Assembly (NCBI GenBank): GCA_937890875.1
Contig: CALAEB010000580.1
Span: forward strand, 1-6,961
Direction: 5' to 3'
Length of the DNA stretch: 6,961 nt
Source of the DNA: an uncultured Anaerolineaceae bacterium
GTDB taxonomy: Bacteria; Chloroflexota; Anaerolineae; Anaerolineales; Anaerolineaceae
Shown here: positions 1 through 6,580 of the stretch, in pieces
Numbering within the stretch: the stretch's first letter is position 1
Layout: each line of letters opens with the position of its first letter
The notes under the pieces: generated by a model
What the model saw: only the letters and a program-made list of their open reading frames with translations
What the model was told of the DNA's origin: nothing
Databases searched by the model: none
Made by a program: the position numbers and the translations under genes

Positions 1-1157
1 TGCGCATCCCGATTCTGCGGGAAGCGCAGGCCAGAAGAATCCCGGTCCTGAACGATACCCAGCTTTTCCTGGAAGCGGTAAAAGCGCCGGTCATCGGCAT
101 CACCGGATCTTCCGGCAAGACCACGACCACAACGCTGACCGGAAGAATCGCGAAAAACGCCTGCGATACGAGAAGGAACGTCTGGACCGGCGGAAATATC
201 GGAAATCCGTTACTGACAATCGCCGGAAAGGTCCGCCCGGAAGATGTCGTTATTCTTGAACTTTCCAGCTTTCAGCTGGAACTGACGACGGTCAGCCCGC
301 AAATTGCCGCGGTGCTGAATATCACGCCGAATCATCTGGACCGGCATGGAACGATGGAGGCATATACCGCCGCAAAAAAGCGCATCCTGCAATTCCAGGA
401 CAGTGCCGCGACCGCAATCCTGAACCGGGATGACGCGGGATCCTGGGCGCTGCGGCAGGAAGTCCACGGAAAGCTGATCAGCTTTGGTTTTGAAAAGCCA
501 GCCGATCTTTCCGATCGGCAGGAAACAGCACTGATTTACCTGGAAGACGGCGTCATCCGCCGGTTTGCCGGACATCAGACCGAAGATCTCCTGCGTGCGG
601 AGACGATCCGCCTGCGCGGAAATCATAACCTCAGCAATGTGATGGCCGCTTGCGCAATTGCGACCGCCGCGGGTTTCCCGCCGGAAGCGATGCAAAAAGG
701 GGTTGAAAATTTCACCGGTGTCAGCCACCGGCTGGAATGGGTGCGGACGTATAAAGGAGCCGACTGGTACAACGACTCGATCGCCACTTCGCCGGAGCGG
801 ACGCTGGCCGCGATTCACAGTTTCAGCGAACCGCTGGTGCTGCTGTTAGGCGGAAGGGACAAGCATCTGCCCTGGGAACAGCTCGCGGCGGCAGCCCGGG
901 AACGGGCGCACGCGATTGTACTTTTCGGAGAAGCGGCTCCTTTGATCGAAACGGCATTTCGCAAAGAGATCGAGCCGGGAGCTCCGCTCGTGATAAAAAG
1001 ATGTGAGAAATTGGAGGAAGCGGTCCACGCTGCCGCAGCGCTCACCAGTCCCGGAGACGTTGTGCTGCTTTCACCGGGCGGAACCAGTTATGACGCTTTT
1101 AAGGACTTTGAAGAACGGGGAAAGGCATTTACTGAATGGGTACTTCGACTGAAGTAA
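1..1157 (+). CDS. murD: MurD, UDP-N-acetylmuramoyl-L-alanine--D-glutamate ligase (5' truncated by window edge)
   Basis: This cytoplasmic Mur ligase adds D-glutamate to UDP-MurNAc-L-Ala using ATP. The reading frame is open from base 3, giving 384 visible residues. E. coli MurD has 438, and the P-loop lies early here, so roughly 70-80 N-terminal residues (most of the UDP-binding domain) lie upstream. Visible motifs, numbered from the first full codon: ATP P-loop GITGSSGKTTT (32-42), GGNIGNP (63-69), ELSSFQLE (86-93), NITPNHLDRH (106-115), the probable carbamylated lysine K125 in AAKKRI, GNHNLSN (206-212), GVSHRLE (239-245), NDSIATSPE (257-265), GGRDKH (283-288), and the C-terminal SPGGTSYDAF (357-366) with RG (372-373). 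The usual P-loop Asn is Ser, and the usual DSKATN is DSIATS; both may be lineage variants. The gene ends in TAA at 1155-1157, inside the start of ftsW. The family call is secure and the order murD-ftsW-murG supports it. Confidence 0.96.
   Translation, partial: RIPILREAQARRIPVLNDTQLFLEAVKAPVIGITGSSGKTTTTTLTGRIAKNACDTRRNVWTGGNIGNPLLTIAGKVRPEDVVILELSSFQLELTTVSPQIAAVLNITPNHLDRHGTMEAYTAAKKRILQFQDSAATAILNRDDAGSWALRQEVHGKLISFGFEKPADLSDRQETALIYLEDGVIRRFAGHQTEDLLRAETIRLRGNHNLSNVMAACAIATAAGFPPEAMQKGVENFTGVSHRLEWVRTYKGADWYNDSIATSPERTLAAIHSFSEPLVLLLGGRDKHLPWEQLAAAARERAHAIVLFGEAAPLIETAFRKEIEPGAPLVIKRCEKLEEAVHAAAALTSPGDVVLLSPGGTSYDAFKDFEERGKAFTEWVLRLK
501..519. repeat. Perfect 7-bp inverted repeat inside murD
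   Basis: GCCGATC at 501-507 and GATCGGC at 513-519 are exact reverse complements separated by TTTCC, so the mRNA could form a small hairpin. It lies in the murD coding region (codons for PADLSDRQ) and has no T-run after it, so it does not look like an intrinsic terminator. It may be chance, since GATC- and CCGG-containing words are frequent throughout the window. Confidence 0.3.
1117..1125 (+). promoter_or_regulatory. Ribosome binding site for ftsW
   Basis: GGGGAAAGG lies 10 nt upstream of the ATG at 1136, inside the end of murD. It supports that ATG over the in-frame TTG at 1160, which has no comparable purine-rich site in front of it. Confidence 0.6.
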
Positions 1158-2374
1158 ATTTGCTGAAAAGCAAACAGATCCGCATTTCGACAAAATTGCT
1201 GATCGATGTTCCGTTGCTGCTGACGGTGATCATCCTGTTGGTCGTCGGTCTGTTAATGCTGTATTCAGCCAGCTGGAACTATTCACTTCAGATACAAGGG
1301 ACAAGCACCTATATTCTGCTCCGCCAGGTCATATGGGTTGCCATCGGTTCGGTCATCGCGGCGGTTCTCTCAGTTATCGATTACCATATTTTCCGCCAGC
1401 TGGCCACACTGATCATCGGAGGGACCTGTGCACTGCTGCTGATCGTCCTGTTCATTCCTTCCGCAATCCAGGGAGCCACGCGAAGCGTGGTAAACGGATC
1501 CGTCCAGCCCTCGGAGCTGGCTAAAATCGCGCTCGTCATTTATCTGGCTTATTGGCTGAGTGAAAAGCAGGAAAATCTTTCGACGCTTCGCTGGGGTTTT
1601 GTCCCCGTCGTCATCATCATCGGAATCATCGCCGGATTGATTTTATTGCAGCCGGACGTCAGCGCGACCATCACCGTTATTTTCCTCGGGGTGATCATGT
1701 TTTTTGTCGCCGGCGGAAATACCAAGCATATCGGAGTGCTGGTCCTGCTGGCCGCCTTTATGATCTTCTGCGGATATTTTCTGTTCGAAAAAGTGAGCAC
1801 CCGGATCAATGACTTTGTTCTCGGTCTTTCGAATCCCGGCCAGGCTTCTTACCATATTCAGCGATCGATCGAAGCCATCCTGCGCGGCGGCTGGGCCGGA
1901 ACCGGAATCGGCAAAGGGGTTGTCAAGCTCACCGGCCTTCCCGTGGCCTGGACCGACAGTATTTATGCTGTCATCCTTGAAGAAACAGGACTGTTTGGCG
2001 GATGCCTGGTCATTCTCTTATATCTGGTTCTTTTATGGCGGGGTTTCACCATCTCGAAAAATGCGCCGGATACGTTTGGGAAGCTGTTAGCCGCCGGCAT
2101 CACACTTTGGATATCGACTGAAGCGGTCATCAATATCGGCGTGATGTTAAACATCATACCGTTTGCAGGCAACGCACTGCCGTTCATCAGTTTCGGCGGA
2201 TCCAGCATGATCTGCACCATGACAGGGATCGGTATTTTATTGAATATCTCCCATGTCTCCGCAGTAGAACTTCTGAAAAAAGAAAGGACAACACCGGATG
2301 CGATTATTAATTTGCGCAGGTGGGACTGGGGGTGGCGTATATCCAGCCTTGGCCGTCATTCAAGAAAGAAATAA
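1136..2374 (+). CDS. ftsW: FtsW, SEDS-family septal peptidoglycan glycosyltransferase
   Basis: This polytopic inner-membrane protein of 412 residues belongs to the FtsW/RodA/SEDS family. It polymerises lipid II into glycan strands at the septum, normally with a partner class B PBP. About ten hydrophobic segments are visible, near 24-46, 61-80, 91-108, 129-141, 154-171, 177-193, 198-218, 276-301, 316-338 and 351-372. Family motifs are GATRSVVNG (113-121), QPSELAK (124-130), LQPD (171-174), GTGIGKG (255-261) and LPVAWTDSIYA (268-278). Asp274 in the last corresponds to the catalytic Asp of the large extracytoplasmic loop; ALPFISFGGSS (347-357) follows. Position in a dcw cluster favours FtsW over RodA. 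The start at 1136 overlaps murD by 22 bp and has a good ribosome site. The last 25 or so residues are encoded in DNA shared with murG and are unusually Trp/Arg-rich (RRWDWGWR, 394-401), so this tail is probably not conserved. Confidence 0.95.
   Translation: MGTSTEVNLLKSKQIRISTKLLIDVPLLLTVIILLVVGLLMLYSASWNYSLQIQGTSTYILLRQVIWVAIGSVIAAVLSVIDYHIFRQLATLIIGGTCALLLIVLFIPSAIQGATRSVVNGSVQPSELAKIALVIYLAYWLSEKQENLSTLRWGFVPVVIIIGIIAGLILLQPDVSATITVIFLGVIMFFVAGGNTKHIGVLVLLAAFMIFCGYFLFEKVSTRINDFVLGLSNPGQASYHIQRSIEAILRGGWAGTGIGKGVVKLTGLPVAWTDSIYAVILEETGLFGGCLVILLYLVLLWRGFTISKNAPDTFGKLLAAGITLWISTEAVINIGVMLNIIPFAGNALPFISFGGSSMICTMTGIGILLNISHVSAVELLKKERTTPDAIINLRRWDWGWRISSLGRHSRKK
2281..2288 (+). promoter_or_regulatory. 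Ribosome binding site for murG
   Basis: AGAAAGGA lies 9 nt upstream of the ATG at 2298, inside the ftsW coding region. It supports murG starting within ftsW rather than after the ftsW stop at 2374. A later start would remove the MurG glycine-rich loop. Confidence 0.65.
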
Positions 2375-3398
2375 AAATCCGGAAGATTCCATCCTGTGGG
2401 TCGGTGCTGAGGGCGGAATGGAGGAGACGCTTGTGAAACAAGCCGGACTGGAATTTACCGCAATTCCGGCGGCGGGGATTCACGGCGTAAGCCTTAAATC
2501 CCTGCCCGGCAATATCCTGAAGCTTTGCGCCGGTTTTTTCGCGTCCCGGAGAATCCTGCGGCAGTTCAGACCGGATGTCCTTTTCTTTACCGGGGGTTAC
2601 ACCGCCGTGCCAATGGCGCTGGCCGCCATTCGATATCCGCAGCTGCTTTTTGTTCCGGATATCGAACCCGGACTGGCATTAAAGGCGCTCACGAAATTCG
2701 CTGACGCGATCGCAGTCGTATGTGACGAAAGCAGGAAATATTTTCCAAAGAAAAAACGGGTGGTCATCAGCGGTTACCCGACCCGGAAAGACCTGCAAAA
2801 TTGGTCGCGGGATGAGGCAAAAAAGAAATTGGAACTGACTTCGGTCAAGCCGGTGCTCTTTGTTTTCGGCGGCAGCAAAGGCGCCCGCTCCATCAACCGG
2901 GCAATCACCGCCAACATTGAGCAGCTGCTCCCGATCTGCCAGATCGTGCATGTCACCGGTGAGCTGGACTGGGAGGAAATCCAGCAGGTCTACGCGTCGA
3001 TCAACCCGATGATCGCGTCGGATTATCACATTACACCGTATCTCCATGAGGAGATGGGAGCCGCATTTTCCTCGGCGGACCTGGTTCTGTCGCGGGCAGG
3101 CGCCTCGACTCTCGGGGAATTACCGCTGTTCGGTCTCCCCGCCATTCTGGTTCCATATCCGTATGCCTGGCGGTACCAGAAGGTCAACGCGGAATATCTT
3201 GTGGCTCATGACGCGGCGATTATGCTGCAGGATGAAGAAATCGGGAACAGAATCGTGTCAGTCATCATGGAATTGATGGCCAATCGGGAAAAATTGACTT
3301 TGATGAAGAAAAACATGCGTTCACTTGCCATGCCGGAAGCGGCACGCAACATCGCAATCCTGTTAGAAGAGTTAAGTGTGCGGAAACAGACAAAATGA
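2298..3398 (+). CDS. murG: MurG, UDP-GlcNAc--lipid I N-acetylglucosaminyltransferase (variant active-site loop)
   Basis: This membrane-associated GT-B (GT28) enzyme moves GlcNAc from UDP-GlcNAc onto lipid I to make lipid II on the cytoplasmic face. Its 366 residues are close to normal family length. The N-terminal domain starts with the glycine loop AGGTGGGVYPALAV (7-20), then TGGYTAVPMALAA (98-110). The linker region carries SGYPTR (158-163; usually GNPVR). The C-terminal nucleotide-sugar domain has FGGSKGARSIN (190-200), SRAGASTLGE (265-274, with Glu274 matching the conserved donor-binding Glu), PAILVPYP (281-288) and RYQKVNAEYL (292-301). Two departures stand out: the usual loop His is Gly13, and the usual HEQN segment reads PDIEPG (120-125). 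The gene starts inside ftsW (77-bp overlap) and its TGA overlaps the next ATG. The family and context make MurG clear; the exact catalytic arrangement is less certain. Confidence 0.93.
   Translation: MRLLICAGGTGGGVYPALAVIQERNKNPEDSILWVGAEGGMEETLVKQAGLEFTAIPAAGIHGVSLKSLPGNILKLCAGFFASRRILRQFRPDVLFFTGGYTAVPMALAAIRYPQLLFVPDIEPGLALKALTKFADAIAVVCDESRKYFPKKKRVVISGYPTRKDLQNWSRDEAKKKLELTSVKPVLFVFGGSKGARSINRAITANIEQLLPICQIVHVTGELDWEEIQQVYASINPMIASDYHITPYLHEEMGAAFSSADLVLSRAGASTLGELPLFGLPAILVPYPYAWRYQKVNAEYLVAHDAAIMLQDEEIGNRIVSVIMELMANREKLTLMKKNMRSLAMPEAARNIAILLEELSVRKQTK
3395..3398 (+). promoter_or_regulatory. ATGA stop/start overlap coupling murG to murC-murB
   Basis: The murC-murB ATG (3395-3397) and the murG TGA (3396-3398) share bases. 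Upstream there is only a weak GGAAA at 3382-3386, 8 nt away, so I infer that translation of the fusion is coupled to termination of murG. Confidence 0.55.
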
Positions 3399-5683
3399 GA
3401 ACGGATTTGATTGGTAAACGGGTTTACATCATCGGAATCGGCGGCACCGGAATGTCGCCAATCGCGCTGGTTTTGAAAGAAATGGGTCTTTCGGTCAGTG
3501 GGTCAGATCGTGCCGTTTCCGATACTGTCCGCAGTCTGGAAAAGCACGGGATCCCGGTGCATATCGGACATGCCGCAGAAAATGTAGCCGGGGCGGATCT
3601 TATCGTCTACTCTTCCGCGATCGGGAAAGAGAATCCCGAACTGGCGGAAGCCGAAAAAAGAGAGATCCCGGCCCAAAAACGGGTGGACTTTCTGGACAGC
3701 ATCCTTTCCGGGCGGGAAGTCATCGCCATCGCCGGGACACATGGGAAAACGACCACCACCAGCATGCTCGCCTGGATCTTAAAGTCACTCGGAACCGCAC
3801 CCGGATTCATCATCGGCAGCACACCCAAAGACCTGGGGAAAAACGCGGAAGCCGGAACCGGACCATTATTTGTCATTGAAGCGGACGAGTATGATCGGAT
3901 GTTCCTTGGGCTGCATCCGGCGGTCGCCGTTGTCACAAAAATTGAACATGATCATCCGGACTGCTATCCGACCGAAACGGATTACATCACAGTCTTCAAC
4001 CAATTTCTGGAAAATACCCGGGAGAACGGATGCGTTTTATTGAACGCGGATGACCCAAAACAGGTCCTTCTGACAGGAACAGCCGCCGGGGCCGGCACTG
4101 TTCTCCATTTCGGCCTGGTCGCTTCCGCCGATTTCCGGGCGGAGAACCTGAACCTGATGACGGATGGCTGCTACGAATTCGACTTTGCAGACAACCAGAG
4201 CCGGAGTTCGGTTCACGTTCAAATGGCAGTCAACGGCAGACATAATGTATACAACGCGCTGGCGGCATTAAGCGTCTGCGCGATCGAAGATTTGGATCTG
4301 GAACAAGCAGCCGGAGCGCTGAAAGATTTTCACGGCATCGAACGGCGTTTTGAAAGAATCGCGGAATGGAATGACATCCTAATCATTGATGACTATGCGC
4401 ACCATCCGACGGAAATTAAAACCACGCTGGCCGCGGCACGGGATGCATTCCCCGGAAGAAGGATCTGGGCCTTATGGCAGCCGCATACCTTCAGCCGGAC
4501 GCAAACGCTGCTGAATGATTTTTGTCATGCCTTTTCGGATTGTGACCGGCTGCTGGTCACCGACATCTATGCCTCCCGGGAAAAACAAAAGGACTTCGGA
4601 TTTGCGGAACTGAAAACAGCGATCGGGACCGCCTATCCGGAAGCAATTTTTGCCGGAAGCAACCGGGAAGCGGAAGCGATTCTGAAAAATGAGCTGCGGC
4701 CGGGGGATGTCGTGATCACATTATCCGCCGGTGACGCGAACCGGATCGGCCCGGCAGTTCTGGCCGAACTTAAAACAGAAGCCACCGCAGCATTTCATCA
4801 GAAATACGCGGATCTGATCCGGCGGGATGTTCCGTTGTCCACTTATTCGAAAGCGCTCTGCGGCGGCCCGGCAAAGGAATTGCTGATTGCGGAAACAGTC
4901 GAAGCATTAATCGACATGACCCGGTTCTATCAAAAGCAAGGCGCGCGCTTTCAGGTCTGCGGCGGGTTAACCAACCTCCTGTTCAGCGACGCCGGATTTG
5001 ACGGAGTGATCATCCTGAATCGGGCAGCGGGAATCCGGGTTGAAAAAACAATGGAAGGAGCAGCCATCACGGCTGATTCCGGAACACCGTTGATCGAGGT
5101 GGTGAAAACCTGCGCGGAAACCGGGCTGGAAGGATACGAATGGGCTTATGGAATCCCGGGAACATTCGGCGGGGCAATCTATGGAAATGCCGGCGCTTTT
5201 GGATCGGAAACGGCGAACATAATCGCTTCGGTCAAATTTCTGCGGAACAACGACGAGATTATCGTGCTAAAGAATGAGGACATCGGGTTTTCTTACCGCT
5301 CCAGCGGATTCAAACGGCATGAACTTCACGGGACGATTCTTTCCGCGACCTTCTCACTCCGAAACGGAGATCCGGCAGCCGTGAAAGAAAAAATGGAGCA
5401 GATCATCGCCAAACGGCGGACCGTCCATCCGGAAGGAATGGGCAGCCTGGGATCCGTTTTCCGTAATCCGCCCGAAGAATATGCCGGCAAACTGATTACG
5501 AACTGCGGACTGCGGGGAAAACGGATTGGGAAAGCGTTCATCAGCCTGAACCATGGGAACACGATCATTACGGAACCCGGCGTTGCTAGCGCCGACTATT
5601 TAGCGCTGGTCCGTTTGGCACAAAAAGAAGTCAAAGTACGTTTCGGAATCGATCTGATTCCGGAAATCGAAATTCTGAGCTGA
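3395..5683 (+). CDS. murC-murB: MurC-MurB fusion: UDP-MurNAc--L-alanine ligase / UDP-N-acetylenolpyruvoylglucosamine reductase
   Basis: One 762-residue reading frame carries two cytoplasmic enzymes. Residues 1 to about 460 are MurC, which adds L-Ala to UDP-MurNAc using ATP: UDP-binding GIGGTGMS (14-21), P-loop GTHGKTTTTS (114-123), EADEYD (162-167), EHDHPDCY (184-191), GRHNVYNALA (281-290), ERRFE (316-320), DDYAHHPTE (332-340), WQPHTFSR (361-368), DIYASRE (390-396) and SAGDANRIG (444-452). Residues about 468-762 are MurB, the FAD- and NADPH-dependent reductase that makes UDP-MurNAc: GGPAKEL (490-496), FAD loop GGLTNLL (523-529), GIPGTFGGAIYGNAGAFG (586-603), SYRSS (633-637), and catalytic Ser687 in GSVFRNP. 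Glu757 in IPEIEIL matches the C-terminal catalytic Glu. MurB is close to full length (short type II-like form), so this is a clean fusion with a linker of only about 10-15 residues and no stop or frame break. MurB acts one step before MurC, so product hand-off is plausible but unproven. No separate murB is present here. Confidence 0.94.
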   Translation: MRTDLIGKRVYIIGIGGTGMSPIALVLKEMGLSVSGSDRAVSDTVRSLEKHGIPVHIGHAAENVAGADLIVYSSAIGKENPELAEAEKREIPAQKRVDFLDSILSGREVIAIAGTHGKTTTTSMLAWILKSLGTAPGFIIGSTPKDLGKNAEAGTGPLFVIEADEYDRMFLGLHPAVAVVTKIEHDHPDCYPTETDYITVFNQFLENTRENGCVLLNADDPKQVLLTGTAAGAGTVLHFGLVASADFRAENLNLMTDGCYEFDFADNQSRSSVHVQMAVNGRHNVYNALAALSVCAIEDLDLEQAAGALKDFHGIERRFERIAEWNDILIIDDYAHHPTEIKTTLAAARDAFPGRRIWALWQPHTFSRTQTLLNDFCHAFSDCDRLLVTDIYASREKQKDFGFAELKTAIGTAYPEAIFAGSNREAEAILKNELRPGDVVITLSAGDANRIGPAVLAELKTEATAAFHQKYADLIRRDVPLSTYSKALCGGPAKELLIAETVEALIDMTRFYQKQGARFQVCGGLTNLLFSDAGFDGVIILNRAAGIRVEKTMEGAAITADSGTPLIEVVKTCAETGLEGYEWAYGIPGTFGGAIYGNAGAFGSETANIIASVKFLRNNDEIIVLKNEDIGFSYRSSGFKRHELHGTILSATFSLRNGDPAAVKEKMEQIIAKRRTVHPEGMGSLGSVFRNPPEEYAGKLITNCGLRGKRIGKAFISLNHGNTIITEPGVASADYLALVRLAQKEVKVRFGIDLIPEIEILS

Positions 5684-5701
5684 AGACAGCCGGAAAATCA
5701 G

Positions 5702-5707
5702 AAAGGG
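5702..5707 (+). promoter_or_regulatory. Ribosome binding site for ftsQ
   Basis: AAAGGG is the only purine-rich site in the 35-bp gap between murC-murB and ftsQ. It lies 11 nt before the ATG at 5719; a second in-frame ATG follows at 5722, so the true start is uncertain by one codon. Confidence 0.5.
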
Positions 5708-5718
5708 AAAATGGAAGC

Positions 5719-6573
5719 ATGATGCAAAATCAGGACAAAGGGAGGAAATCCGGGAGAAGGAATCAGCCGGTCAACGCTGAATCCGCTCCGCTGCAAACCC
5801 GCAGGTACCACGGTTCTTTTTCCGGAGGTCAAAATATCCTGAGCGGACAAAAGAAAAAACCGCGTGTGAATCCGCGGCTTGTGTCCGGCATCCTGAGTCT
5901 GCTGCTCACCCTGGCAGCCTCGGCGTTCACTTTCTTTCCTTTTTTCCGGGTGCAGACGCCGGTCATCAGCGGATCAACCCGGATGAGCGCAGAAGAAATC
6001 ACATATTATACCGGGCTGCGGAATCTGCCGATTTATCAGGTGGATCCGGAAATGATCCGCTCAACACTGCTGAAAAGGTATCCGGAGATCCGCGATATTT
6101 CCGTCTCGCTGGAATATCCTTCTTCCGTCAATATCATCATCGAACAGCGCAATCCGCTGATCGAATGGGATTTCGGCGGAAGCAAATTCTGGATCGACGA
6201 GGACGGCACGGTGATGAATGAGAATCTGTCGCCGGAAAAACAGGTTTATGTGCTGGCAGACAGTTTCCCGGGGGCGAAAAACCGGGCGGATCGTAAAATC
6301 CCGGCGAAATTCAGCCGGAAAACCGTCGACAGCATTCTGCACTTGGGCCGCATTCTGCCGGAGGGAAAAACGCTTTTCTTTACCTACGAGAACGGTTTCG
6401 GCTGGGATACTGACACGGGATACCGGCTTTGGCTGGGAATGAACGATACGGCACTGGAAGAAAAACTGGCGATGGCGGAAAGCCTGAAAAATTATTTTTT
6501 GGAAGAAGAGATTGAACCGGATATGTTAAGTCTGGAATTTACACACGCCCCATACTATCGATTTTCGGAGTGA
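5719..6573 (+). CDS. ftsQ: FtsQ/DivIB, POTRA-domain cell-division membrane protein
   Basis: This is a single-pass bitopic divisome scaffold that in other bacteria links early and late division proteins through the FtsQLB/DivIB-DivIC-FtsL complex. The 284 residues divide as follows. A basic, polar cytoplasmic tail covers about 1-53, rich in Lys, Arg, Gln and Gly. One transmembrane helix follows at about 54-75. A POTRA domain at about 77-146 begins PVISGSTRMS, contains LPIYQVD and the YPEIRDISVSLEYPSSVNI pattern typical of FtsQ, and ends in IEQRNPL. The beta-rich FtsQ domain follows, with FWIDEDGTVM (157-166) at its start. Sequence conservation in this family is low, so the call rests on the POTRA pattern, the topology and the position directly before ftsA. 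The gene sits 35 bp after murC-murB and 7 bp before ftsA, consistent with the same transcript. Confidence 0.9.
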   Translation: MMQNQDKGRKSGRRNQPVNAESAPLQTRRYHGSFSGGQNILSGQKKKPRVNPRLVSGILSLLLTLAASAFTFFPFFRVQTPVISGSTRMSAEEITYYTGLRNLPIYQVDPEMIRSTLLKRYPEIRDISVSLEYPSSVNIIIEQRNPLIEWDFGGSKFWIDEDGTVMNENLSPEKQVYVLADSFPGAKNRADRKIPAKFSRKTVDSILHLGRILPEGKTLFFTYENGFGWDTDTGYRLWLGMNDTALEEKLAMAESLKNYFLEEEIEPDMLSLEFTHAPYYRFSE

Positions 6574-6576
6574 GGA
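6567..6576 (+). promoter_or_regulatory. Ribosome binding site for ftsA
   Basis: GGAGTGAGGA overlaps the ftsQ stop codon (TGA 6571-6573). Its GGAG lies 10 nt and its GAGG 5 nt upstream of the ATG at 6581. The 7-bp gap suggests coupled translation of ftsQ and ftsA. Confidence 0.65.
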
Positions 6577-6580
6577 TACT

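Noticed and set aside
210..818. A 202-codon open frame on the minus strand across murD
   Set aside because: It lies fully antisense to clearly conserved MurD sequence, shows no recognisable domain, and is explained by the codon bias of the sense gene.
1504..1520. Short inverted repeat CCAGC/GCTGG in ftsW as a terminator or operator
   Set aside because: It is only 5 bp of stem, lies inside conserved codons for the QPSE motif, and has no T-run; chance is the simplest explanation.
2679..3047. A 122-codon minus-strand open frame across murG
   Set aside because: It is antisense to conserved MurG motifs, has low-complexity and implausible composition, and no family resemblance; it is a shadow frame.
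3607..3936. A 109-codon minus-strand open frame across the MurC domain
   Set aside because: It is the complement of the MurC P-loop and EADEYD region, so the constraint comes from the plus strand; no domain is recognisable.
5684..5718. Possible internal promoter for ftsQ-ftsA in the 35-bp gap
   Set aside because: No convincing -35/-10 pair is visible in the gap or just upstream within murC-murB; only a ribosome binding site is supported.
5711..5722. Three-codon mini-frame (ATG GAA GCA TGA) overlapping the ftsQ start
   Set aside because: The stop overlaps the ftsQ ATG in a way that could suggest coupling, but AAAGGG is only 3 nt from this ATG, too close to serve it, and a frame this short is expected by chance.
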